This document shows, piece by piece, positions 27,001 to 36,800 of a stretch of 64,000 bases of DNA (its first letter is position 1; each line of letters begins with the position of its first letter). Both the position numbers and the translations under genes were made by a program. Below the pieces are notes generated by a model. It was not told the DNA's origin and did no database searches. It saw only the letters and a program-made list of their open reading frames with translations. Source of the DNA: Phallusia mammillata (lineage: Eukaryota > Chordata > Ascidiacea > Phlebobranchia > Ascidiidae); contig QLIY01000414.1 in assembly GCA_003260075.1 (NCBI GenBank), forward strand, positions 46,195 through 110,194. The letters are read 5' to 3'.

Positions 27001-27336
27001 AGTTGGACAGTGCTCACTTTAGTCGTGCATTGCATCGCATTATGTTCGAGGACGAAAAACATTTTTTAATAAATAATGTACAAATGTTGGTAAAAAGTTA
27101 AGAAGTCCAGAGTGTTTCGGCATTGTCGACAACAGCATTCCTTTAACGCTACAACAACCAGAACCGATGATACGTTGATTAACCTCAAGAGACCCTATAA
27201 TCGCCTTCGCAAAGTCGGTGACTGTATACAAAGCTGGCTCTGTGCTCATGTTATGGGATAAATCGCCTGATTGAACCTCTGCGCGGCCCCACCTGCTTCT
27301 AATCTACTTACAAAACTGCAGAAGCGTGCGCAAGGT

Positions 27337-27408
27337 CCCCCCCCCCTCAACTCAACTCAAAGTTGGACAGTGCTCACTTTAGTCGTGCATTGCATCGCAT
27401 TATGTTCG

Positions 27409-27459
<51 letters not shown>
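27337..27459. other. Assembly seam pair: C10 and C51 around a repeated block
   Basis: The block 27347-27408 copies 26988-27048 and is enclosed by a C10 run (27337-27346) and a C51 run (27409-27459). The sequence after the long run is unrelated to that following the first copy. Confidence 0.75.
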
Positions 27460-27461
<2 letters not shown>

Positions 27462-27829
27462 ACTGCAAACTGCGGGCAACTTTGTAAACCCGTTTTTTTG
27501 AACTGCGCCCGGCTGAAGTGGTCCGATTTGCATCATTTTCAACAATCCGTGCGTCGCATCACAACACGCACGAAAACCGAGCAGTTAATTAATTCCTACC
27601 AGACAACGCAGAACGTTTCCGGCTATGTCGTCATAAACGTGGAACGCTCGAGTTTTTCTTCACTTTTCGAAACTTGGTTGGTAATGCTCAGGTAGCGAGG
27701 GCGGATTGCTGCAATGGAAATTTGAAATCCAACATTTCAGCGAGTTGCGAAAATTCGCGAGTGTTTTAATCAATAAATTGTCGAGAGCTTAATCTTGACA
27801 TTAATTATTAATATCAGGTACTTTATACA

Positions 27830-28450
27830 TATATGGCCGCCGCGGTTTATTTAAAATCCCCTCCCAGTGGTTGCGCCGGCCGCACGTGCAGCTCACGGAC
27901 AGACAAAAAATCGCCAGTCATCACACAAACGCCAAGGTAAACTACAACTTATCGAGGCAACGGTTTACAAGCGCCTGGCGTTCTGGCACAGCTGACCGAT
28001 GCCGCAAATATAACTAGCACGCGGGCTGGGCCAAGTCTTTGACCTGTGACCAGCAGTCCATGGCCAGTGACTGACTTCAAGCAATCTGTCTCAGTTTTTC
28101 TCCTCTCGGTCACTCACTACTGTTGCTGTCTGCATTTCTGCCCAGCCTGTCGCTTCTGCTTTGCAGTACTCGGGGCTTACACTGTGGCAAAAGGCCACAA
28201 TCGGCGGCGGAGACTGCTCCAGCCGAAAAAGCCTCTTCTTTACAAACGCGCCAACGAGTCTCGCCACCTTTGCAGTGATCAAGTGTTGGAGCGTGTGTGT
28301 GCGTGCGCGCCCCAGCCGTCCTGCGCGTGTGTGCGTGCGCGCCGAGCGTTGGGAGAATATGCGAAGTCTCCGAACTTGGCATATCCGGCGCGCTCAAGCG
28401 GAACGGACGGAGCGGCGATTAAAACGCGCTGATTTTCACACGAAAAAGGC
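27830..28450. promoter_or_regulatory. CpG-rich block with two Z-DNA-type tracts
   Basis: The stretch is clearly richer in G+C and CpG than its surroundings and contains a CACGTG E-box near 27882. Two 20-bp alternating purine-pyrimidine tracts (28291-28310, 28323-28342) lie 12 bases apart. Open frames on both strands are explained by the composition. It may be a 5' regulatory region for one of the uncertain genes nearby. Confidence 0.4.
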
Positions 28451-29033
28451 TTTTTGCTTCACTAATTTTGGGGGCTGTGAAAACAAAAGCAATATTCCAG
28501 AAGAATGTCGGTTTTGAAACCTTCAAATGATACAACGCTTGTTCAAAATGAAATACAATTGGAATACCAATTACGGATAATGTGTAAAAATTAAATAACC
28601 TGTAAAACGATAATTAGCCGTTTTAAGCACGTCATTGCATTTGGAATGCAATTGGACCATTCTAAAATAGCAACAAAATAATTAGGATGCGAAAATGTAT
28701 TTTAGGTGCCGAAGAGAATGCATAGTGATGTCATAAAACGAACAATAACGTTTAGAAACTCGAAAATCCCCTATAAACATGTTTGCCATGTTTAAATGCA
28801 GTTAAGTTTTGCCGACCCGTTTTGCGCCATTTTGGTCATGCATAGTCGCTTCGGCAATGTTTGAAAACATGTCAAAACGATATTGCCGCCGTCAGTTTTG
28901 CAATATAAAAGCTGGATTTTTTGACAAACATATTGCAGTGTCAAACACATCGACAAAAAAAAATATAAATAAGTTTTGCTTAAAACAATGCAGCAGCAAA
29001 ATTGTTGCATAGAAGTCCATCTAAAGCCCGCCG

Positions 29034-29226
29034 TCATCCCCTGTGGCAGTTACAAGTCGCCTTTGGTTGGTCTAGCATCTCCCTCATGGGCATAACAGTC
29101 GGCACTTTGAAGCTTAGCTCACTGGCTGGCCTCTTCGTCGTAAACCTGGGCAAGTACACATTCCTTTCAGCTTGCTCATGCCTCGCTGAGTGTTCGGATG
29201 CCTCAGCCCGTTCAAGCGTTTTCGGC
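29034..29226 (-). CDS. Possible C-terminal exon of an unknown gene
   Basis: After a pyrimidine tract and TTTTTGCAG, 63 codons are open to TGA. The peptide is strongly charged (RAEASEHSARHEQAERNVY, then YLPRFTTKRPASELSFKVP) and ends CNCHRG. The composition looks coding and the frame lacks any internal stop, but I do not recognise it and no upstream partner exon with matching phase was found. The plus strand is also open here, so chance is possible. Confidence 0.33.
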
Positions 29227-29477
29227 CTGCAAAAATCAGCGTGCTTCTAAATGGAAAAAGAAAAAAATGCTGAAACCAAGTTCAATTTGACGTGCAAAAA
29301 TTCACATGTTTTTTGTTGTTGTAATATTTTATGCAAAATTTTCTACATGTTGTTGCCTTTGCAAAGAAAAATGTGAAAAAATCTCCAAACATTATAATAC
29401 GGAGTAGCTGCAGCGCGTTTTGGTATCATCCACCAATTGTGCCGTTTAGCCTACTGCATTGCGCTTAATAACGTCTT

Positions 29478-29574
29478 AACATTGCGCAGCTATTTCCGGC
29501 TTGGTGATTGTTTTTAGTGCTATTGTGTCGCTATGTTGTCTTTCACCAAGCGAAATAAACTCAACTCAACTCAA
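29478..29574 (+). repeat. SINE-like repeat with (AACTC)n tail, copy 2
   Basis: This is the closest relative of the copy at 26894, sharing GCGCAGCTATTTCCGGCTTG and TGTCTTTCACCAAGCG before the pentamer tail. Its 3' end is repeated at 29716-29755 across a C-run seam. Confidence 0.6.
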
Positions 29575-29887
29575 CATTGGGTAAATTATAAAAATGCGAA
29601 AGTAAACGCAGCGCTTGAATTGTTAGAAGTAATAAGTGAATCCATGTTAAAAAGCGTTTAGGTGGATCGATGCAATTTGTATTGACGTTGAAAATAAAGC
29701 ATGTCCCCCCCCCCCTGTTGTCTTTCACCAAGCGAAATAAACTCAACTCAACTCAACATTGGGTAAATTATAAAAATGCGAAAGTAAACGCAGCGCTTGA
29801 ATTGTTAGAAGTAATAAGTGAATCCATGCTAAAAAGCGTTTAGGTGGATCGATGCAATTTGCATTGACGTTGAAAATAAAGCATGTA
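29533..29887. other. Assembly seam: C11 between two copies of about 172 bases
   Basis: The copies 29533-29704 and 29716-29887 differ at only a few bases and start inside the pentamer-tailed repeat. The run is 29705-29715. Confidence 0.8.
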
Positions 29888-29986
29888 AAAAATGACAATA
29901 TCTGATTTGCAAATGCCAACATTGTAAAAATGCATACCGTACGCCCATGCAGGGGTCCCATTTGCTTTATGCCAAAACTCTCTGCT

Positions 29987-29988
<2 letters not shown>

Positions 29989-30032
<44 letters not shown>
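29989..30032. other. Assembly seam: C44 run
   Basis: A pure C run followed shortly by a short G run (about 30045-30053). No flanking duplicate was seen. Confidence 0.7.
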
Positions 30033-30034
<2 letters not shown>

Positions 30035-30511
30035 AACACAGGGGTGGGGGGGGCAAATGTACCTTTTCAAACAAAAAAAAAGGAAAATGTTTAATAAACC
30101 TAGAATCTTTTTATTTCGTCCTAATACAGAAACGTCAGTTATTTAAGAGCGTTGTAAAAAGCTGTCTCATTTGGGCTACTCACAACCTTCAGCTGTAGAA
30201 TCTGCGAAACTTTCCGTCTTACAGATTTTGCAAGTCGTGAAGTCATTTTAATTCGTTTGGTTTCTGATGTTCTTCAACGTTTGCTTAAAATGGATAATTT
30301 CGCAACAACCCAGAATGCTACAACTCACATGTGATGTAACTGCAGGGAAATTACATTAAATATTTCTGTTAATCCGTGTCAATACCAACATGTTAATTAA
30401 TTCTTGTTTTACGAACTAAATGTTGGAGCTAATAGCAAAACCTAAATAAAATAATTGCAAACAAAATTAAACATTACTTTAATATTTTTAAATGAAAACA
30501 ATGTTTTTAAA

Positions 30512-30784
30512 CTAATTGTTTATGTGACAATATGTCAATAAAATCCACTCTAAGGTTATGGAAACATTGCATATGTTTGGCATGTCTGTGAAAAAAGAGA
30601 GGTTTTGCAAAAATCTAGACTCTTGACTGGAGTTGTGGTTTATTTTGTGATTATTTATTGGTGTTAAGTCAGTCAGTAAAGTTTTCGATTTGCAATTTGT
30701 GGAATATACAATGTTATCTTCAAGAATAATATCGGCAGTTTCAAGGGGTAGCTGGATACGTTCTTCTTCGCTGAGGTAATTCAA
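30512..30784 (-). CDS. Open frame that may contain an exon of an unknown gene
   Basis: Ninety codons without a stop begin near a possible acceptor (ACCTCAG at about 30760). The peptide starts acidic (SEEERIQLPLETADIILEDN) and becomes Asn/Ser-rich. A second short candidate lies upstream at about 30820-30945. None of the GT sites gives a phase that would join directly to 29034-29226. It is on the strand opposite to GrpE, upstream of its visible exons. Confidence 0.22.
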   Translation of the reverse strand: MNYLSEEERIQLPLETADIILEDNIVYSTNCKSKTLLTDLTPINNHKINHNSSQESRFLQNLSFFTDMPNICNVSITLEWILLTYCHINN

Positions 30785-31231
30785 ATCAGAAATTTGGTTT
30801 TAAACTTAAAAATGTCACATTCTAACGCTTTTACTTTTCACGGAAGTGAAGCTGGTGTAAAATGTTGTATTTGGTACATCACTATTTCTGACTTGGTTAT
30901 GGTTTTCGATGTTTCCTTTACCAAACTTACTGGGTTGTACCTGTTTAAAAAAGATTTGGCATTGCCATGCTTGTTTTACAACCAAAAGCAGATAATAACT
31001 CATATTCTGGGACTAATCTGTTTAAACCAACAATCCTTACATGATATAAAGAGTACAAATTTTGAAATTATGTTTTTGTAAATAAATATGAACAAATTGA
31101 GTGCCATTAATTTTTAAACCTTTAGAGGAACTGATTTTTCCAAATAATTTACTGAACTTCCAGTGTGTAATACACTTTTCAAGATAGTTCAAACCTCAAA
31201 TATCACTTAATTTATTTGTTAATTTGTGCAG

Positions 31232-31370
31232 AGGCAGTGGCTCATTTTCCACCAATGCAAACAATAACAAAGATACAGAATCTGCTGAAGTTAAGGACAA
31301 CGAGTCATCGCCGGAAACTAAGTTACAAGAAGACGTACAGAAACTTAATACAACAATAGAAGAGCTAACG
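31232..31370 (+). CDS. GRPEL1: GrpE exon: end of presequence and coiled coil
   Basis: The exon starts after TTGTGCAG with one base completing a split codon and ends with a whole codon before GTATGC. It encodes a polar, acidic segment leading into the N-terminal dimer helix. Confidence 0.88.
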
Positions 31371-32247
31371 GTATGCAAAATGATTTATGTCATTGTATGA
31401 TGTCTTTCACAAAAAAAACATATTTTGTGTTACCATTCATTTCTGGAATGCAAAAATAGAAAGAGTTTGTTTTCTATAAAAGGAAATATGTTTAGGTTTG
31501 TATCATTTTGGTACAATGAGTTTTAACACAAAATGCTGGACAAGCAGTCAAAGAAAACACTTCCACATTTTTTCTATGTAATGGCTGTGCTGTCTCTGTT
31601 TTTATTGCCCCAATTAATCCCAATTTTTAACCTATAGTTATATAGTTAGGAAATAAGTGTGCTTAAATACACACACCGGTAACAGATTGCTTTGTCTCTG
31701 TTTTTATTGCACACCTATGGCTTTAAAGTTATTGTGGTTTATTGCATGTCTGTAACTAAAAGCAAGAAGCTTGGCAAAGTTTCTTTTAACCAAAATTGTG
31801 TTCACTTGTTTTCAGAGTAAATACAAACTCTCATTGGCGGAAAACGAAAATGTCAGAAAGCGGTTACGGAAAGAAATAGCAGACGCTAAGTTGTATGGAA
31901 TCCAAAGTTTCTGCAAAGATCTCCTCGACGTTGCCGACGTCCTCCAAATGGCGATTAAAAGCATTCCGAAAGACAAAGCAGAAGCTGAAGCGGACAAACT
32001 TTGGAAAGGATTTTTTCAAGGCGTTTGCCTTACTGATAAGGAACTGCACACGGTGTTTGAACGACATGGACTCGTTATTTTAAATCCAGAAAAGGGTGAA
32101 AAGTTTGACCCCTATGACCATGAGGCTTTGTTTGAAACTCCCATTGAAGGCATTGAACCTGGCTCGATAGCCCACATACAAAGAGTTGGGTATAAACTGA
32201 AAGGAAGGACAATCAGACCAGCCCAGGTTGGAGTAACACCAAAGTGA
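31232..32247 (+). CDS. GRPEL1: Mitochondrial GrpE nucleotide exchange factor, last two exons (5' exon not found)
   Basis: GrpE proteins of the mitochondrial matrix release ADP from mtHsp70, which drives protein import and folding. Two exons are clear: 31232-31370 and 31816-32247, joined at phase 0. The encoded part has a basic/Ser-rich start (GSGSFSTNANNN) that may hold the presequence cleavage site, a coiled-coil stretch (LQEDVQKLNTTIEELT), then the conserved core KLYGIQSFCKDLLDVADVLQ and FDPYDHEALF, and ends VGYKLKGRTIRPAQVGV. About 190 residues are visible; the family is usually 200-220. The first exon, ending at phase 2 and coding the start of the presequence, lies upstream and was not identified. 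The gene is convergent with the phosphatase gene. Assignment to GRPEL1 rather than GRPEL2 is by overall resemblance. Confidence 0.93.
31816..32247 (+). CDS. GRPEL1: GrpE last exon: core helices, beta domain and stop
   Basis: The acceptor TTTTCAG ends at 31815 and the frame is open from SKYKLSLAENENVRKR to the TGA at 32245-32247. It contains all conserved GrpE motifs, including HEALFETPIEGIEPGSI. Confidence 0.95.
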   Translation, partial: SKYKLSLAENENVRKRLRKEIADAKLYGIQSFCKDLLDVADVLQMAIKSIPKDKAEAEADKLWKGFFQGVCLTDKELHTVFERHGLVILNPEKGEKFDPYDHEALFETPIEGIEPGSIAHIQRVGYKLKGRTIRPAQVGVTPK

Positions 32248-32475
32248 TATGGGTCAAGCTAGACGGAAATATGTTTGTTTGTGGCAAGTATGTTGGGCAC
32301 TTCCGGAAAGTTAGAGTTCAAATCATTCGTTATGAACAAACAGTTACATGTGGATCGCCAGAATAAGTTGTATACAAATGGTGGATGACTTTAATTGTAT
32401 TCATTCTACAATTAATTCAGAAACATTTGGTGTTTATTTTGAACACAATGAAATCAATCGATGTTTGAATGAAAC

Positions 32476-32481
32476 AATAAA
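32476..32481 (+). terminator. GRPEL1: Possible poly(A) signal of the GrpE gene
   Basis: AATAAA lies 229 bases after the stop codon and before the hAT-like element at 32571. It is the first canonical hexamer in this stretch and a reasonable 3' UTR length. Confidence 0.45.
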
Positions 32482-32570
32482 ACTCACTACTCCTATTTAC
32501 AAAACCTTTATTTGTGACAAAGTCGTACACCCTATTATACTTGTAATTCAAACTGATTTACTGCCCAGAC

Positions 32571-32940
32571 CAGTGGTTCTCAACCAGGGCCCATGGCCCC
32601 CAGGGGGGCCACAAGCTTTGTTCCGGGGGCCTTTTACCACAAACACCCACTATTCACCAGAAACACCCACTAAAATCCATTTCCTTTTTAACTTTATTTC
32701 CTAATTTAATCGACTATTTCACACACTATTTGTCTATATTGTTTTTTTTTACGATTACGGACTCTTTTGTTTATTCTATTCGACCTGTTTAAAACCGAAA
32801 TTAGTACCAAATTCACAACACGAGTTGCCATTTACATTTTTTAAGGGGGCCACAGGTCCTACAGGGTTACTTAAAGGGGGCCACGAGGTCCAAAAGTTAC
32901 TTTTAAGGGGCCACAGTCCACGAAAGGTTGAGAACCACTG
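32571..32940. mobile_element. Non-autonomous hAT-like element, 370 bp, between GrpE and the RPTP gene
   Basis: The inverted ends are CAGTGGTTCTCAACC and GGTTGAGAACCACTG, and the flanking 8-mers GCCCAGAC and GCCTAGAC differ at one base. GGGGCCAC motifs recur near both ends. It lies in the intergenic space where the two genes converge. Confidence 0.85.
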
Positions 32941-33799
32941 GCCTAGACAAACAATTTGCATATTGTGTATGCAGTCCACAAGTAAAAATTCTCCTCACAA
33001 ACTTGACCACTTGTTTGTGTAGAAAATTGTGGTCATTGTCCTATAACTTGTCTATGCAGAGTTTGAAGACCAGACCACTGTAACTTGTTGGGAGGTGTAT
33101 TACAGTTGTAGTAAATAAAATAACAAATAGAGCAGGAAAAAATTTACATCGAAGAAAGATTGCCCAGAAAAGTGTCTGAACATAATAAAACACTAAAAAA
33201 TCCGACCTAGTCAGAAAATTTCATCGAGAAATGGCACAAAATAAAAAGTGTTGGTGTTAAATTGCAAATGTTGCTCGATAGTTTTACAGCTGCAATAAAA
33301 GAAATAGCTTGGTTAAAAATCTACTTCAAGAGGAATGAAAAAAAGTGATTCTGATTTGGGGTAGAAAAATAGTTTTATCAGCCTGATGGCAGTTAAGTAA
33401 AATGCATCACAAACCAGTTGGCATGAAATCCTATTTACTCTGAAACGAAGTTATTGTTTAACACAAGGATAAACGTGCAACACTATATCTCAATGCTTGT
33501 TACAAATATGAAAAGCAAAAAAAGCATTTGTAAAAAATAGGGCAAAGATTTTGTCGCGAGAAAAATTCAAAACGCCGAAAAAAGTACATCATGATTTTTG
33601 TTGCAAAAACGCAAAAACAAACAAACAATTGCAAACATCTAAAAAAGACTAAATTCAAGCAAAGGTTAAAATTACGAACGCTGGAATAAATCCAACAAAA
33701 CAACTTCGCTCGGCTCCCGACTGGTGCAATTTGCCACCGACTCTCCAACCTCACCACGCGGCGACCGACGACAGATAATATCACCATTGGAGGGCGGTA

Positions 33800-33874
33800 T
33801 TATTTAAAATTGCAATATTCGCTCATAGAGTCAATATATTCTTGCACGGCGCGATAGCAGAACTCGTATTGTTC
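33800..33874 (-). CDS. RPTP exon 33: C terminus and stop
   Basis: The exon encodes [18 protein letters not shown] and the tail EYCNFK, then TAA (33800-33802). The tail aligns with the PTPRA tail, whose Tyr is phosphorylated and docks Grb2 and Src SH2 domains. Here the Tyr has Asn at +2, which fits the Grb2 preference. Confidence 0.94.
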   Translation of the reverse strand, partial: EQYEFCYRAVQEYIDSMSEYCNFK

Positions 33875-36800
33875 CTGTTTTAAAATAAGAAATTGTGGTT
33901 TAATGTAAGACATTTTGCAAGAAATAGATAGAGGTTATTTGTATTGTTGATTTGATAGCAGCACGAAGTAAGGCCTTTCAATTTTTAGATCATTGTGTTT
34001 AACGCTGTGGTTCTCAGCGCTGTTGGAATAACAGAATGGATTTTATAATACCTTAAAGTTTGGGACCCTTTTTAAACGTGTTTATTTAAGAGGTCCCTTT
34101 TCTAAACTTTTTAACTAAAAATGGATGTAGTAAAACAAGGACAAAATACCAGAAATTTGAAACTGCTAAATTATAACAAACGATATAATTTTGGCAAATG
34201 TTGTTTTAAATAGAAAGGTCTGTAAAAGATTTTTCATTTGTAACTCACAGTTCAACCAACACAGAACCTGAAATTAATGGACGACTTACCAGATTCTGAA
34301 CCATATGGGGTCTCTGCATTCGAAGGCATTTTACGATCTGAAACATATCAAGAATTCCTTCCGCTTTCACCTGCTCGAGGGCGGTAGAGAGTGCACAGAA
34401 TGCTCCAGTCCGCCCAGCTCCGGCACTGAACAAAAACAGACAGAAATTTGAAACACAGCGGTTCAAACTTAATTTGCATGAATTTGTTGAAACCAGTATT
34501 GAATTTATATTCCCTTTAATGACGTCATAATGCACTTTGTTGCCTACCTGCAGTGAATGACGATCGGGTGGTTTCCCGAAGTTTGTTGTTGTTTCTGAAC
34601 TTGTTCAACGAGGTCAATCATGCTGAACCCTGACACTGGAGGTCCAGTCTCAGGCCAGCCGTGGTAGTGAAACTGGACATGAACATAATAAAAGAGGTCA
34701 TTGTCAGAATATAAGCAATGGGACGCACGCACACTTTGGGGGCATATGAGGATTTCTTTTAGGCTAAATTTTTACTGACAATAAAACTTCAAAACACTAG
34801 ACACGCAGGCTTGAAATCTAGCTTGATAGAAATAAAACTGACAGACAGGCTGTGTCTAGTTATAATAATAATACATTTCACCAATTGGTGCCTGTTTGTT
34901 TAGTTGTATTGAACTGCGATTGAATTACAGTTTGGTAAGACTTTTCCACACCGTAAACAATAAACATTGGTAAAATGATGCAACCGGCACAAGCCAACAA
35001 GTTTGCAACCAGTCTCGAATTTGTTCAAAACTTTTCCAGTTTTTTATTATCCCTGTTGTTTTAAATTGAGATGAAGAAAAAAGATCAAGATTTCAGTACA
35101 GAATGGACAAAAATAATCACTAACCTGTCTAACAGACTGTTTTCTGTCATTATTTCCAGCATTATTCGTTATGACGAAGTCTCTCGTCGTGTAATGTTCC
35201 GTCTCTGTGTCACCTCGATTATCCACAGTTAAATCCCCGTATACAACAGCGCCATCCGCTGGCCAGTACTGCTCGCATTTCGCCTGGAATGAAGACAAAC
35301 AATCGCTTAACCACTTGTCAAGTAAATAAGCTCTTTTATAATATTACACCGTTTTTGCAAATATGAGGTTCCGTATCAGCAAGATTTAAAGGACAGAATG
35401 TTTCGATATTGGAGTTAAGGCTATTTTCCCACGAATGACAAAACTGTTGTCATAAGTAAACATAATGAACAAGGAAATTTACTTTGAAAGCTTACATAAT
35501 AGAATAGACAAATTTGCCAATTTTTTTCTGAACGTGAATCGCCAGTTTCTACTTTTTTCGATAAAAACAAAACGAAACTAACATAAAAATCGATTTGTTG
35601 CATTGGTAAACAACTATATGTGCGCAAAACAAATCCTAAAATCCATAAATCGATTGGTATGTACACGATAATTTGATAATTTCCGGATGTGTATCCTACC
35701 TGGCCTCTTTCCACCAGTTCAGTTAGCATAACGATTGATGCGGATTTTGAATCCCAAACCATTCTCCAGAAATCCTCGACTGTGTGAGGCAAAGGTCCCT
35801 GGGTGGCAATATATGCGTCCTTCTGTCGGTAACCCTGTATATGATGTATAAAAATCATCAAATGTTGTAGTGTTTAATCTGTACAGTGCTTGTACATTGT
35901 TAACGCAATTTTCTGTATGGCAGTTAAGAGGCCACAACTTGTATCAGTTACGCAATAAACCAATGTATTAGATCAGTGGTCTTCAACCTGTGGGTCGCGA
36001 CCCCAAGTGGGGTCGCCTAAACTTTTTCTGGGGTCGCTATAAATTTAATTGATTGGTGTTTAAAATTATTACCAAAAAATTGATCCTATTTTGTTCTAGT
36101 TCGCAACCTTTGCTAATGTTTTGCAGTACAGCTTGGTACCTCGTGTCACAATCTAAACATTGTGATGCGATAATCCATATAAACACAAAAGTTGTCCAAC
36201 CCATTTTTACGCGATAGAGCCCCATGGATGACATATTGTGTCTAAAATAATACAGCGGGTTCAGAGAAAAATACATAAATTTACTTATTTCTGCCCACTG
36301 GCGAGCTTTAACGCGAATTAGGTTGGCCAAATTAAATAAAACTTGTGGGTTCTATCATTTGAGCGTAATACTGCGCCCTGAATGCTAATATTTAAAGTCT
36401 ACTTGAAAATTAGACTCGCATATTTACATGAAAATAATTTCTGTTTCGGCATTACTTGAAACATTTTTTCACTATTGGAAAAAATGGGGTCGCATGTAAA
36501 TGCTAATTTCATTTTCTCTTAAATTGGGGTCGCCTTTAAAAAAGGTTGAAGACCACTGTATTAGATCACATGAGAATATGCACCAAAGTCGCAGAATGTT
36601 GTTTTATTATTTCGTAAATGCGAAACATTAGCTGTGGGGAATATATAATTATAGGACTTACAATATTAAAAAAACACTTCAACTAGAAACACAAAAATTC
36701 TGTAACTTACATCGATATAGGATGCGTTTATGTAATCTGAGTTTTCCAAACCATTTTTTATCGGAAGAATCACCCGGTTCCAATCGTCTGTAAACAAAAC

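Noticed and set aside
27271..27695. Proline- or glycine-rich frames on both strands around 27.4 kb
   Set aside because: They read through the C10 and C51 runs; the flanks show no domain.
28046..28517. Overlapping 95-128 codon frames on both strands
   Set aside because: All are open because the block is GC-rich; none has a domain or splice sites.
29743..30198. Glycine- or proline-rich frames around 30 kb
   Set aside because: They are produced by the C44 run; the upstream part is a copy made by the 29.7 kb seam.
36037..36330. 97-codon frame on the minus strand
   Set aside because: It lies wholly inside the hAT-like element at 35974-36558; no transposase motif was seen.
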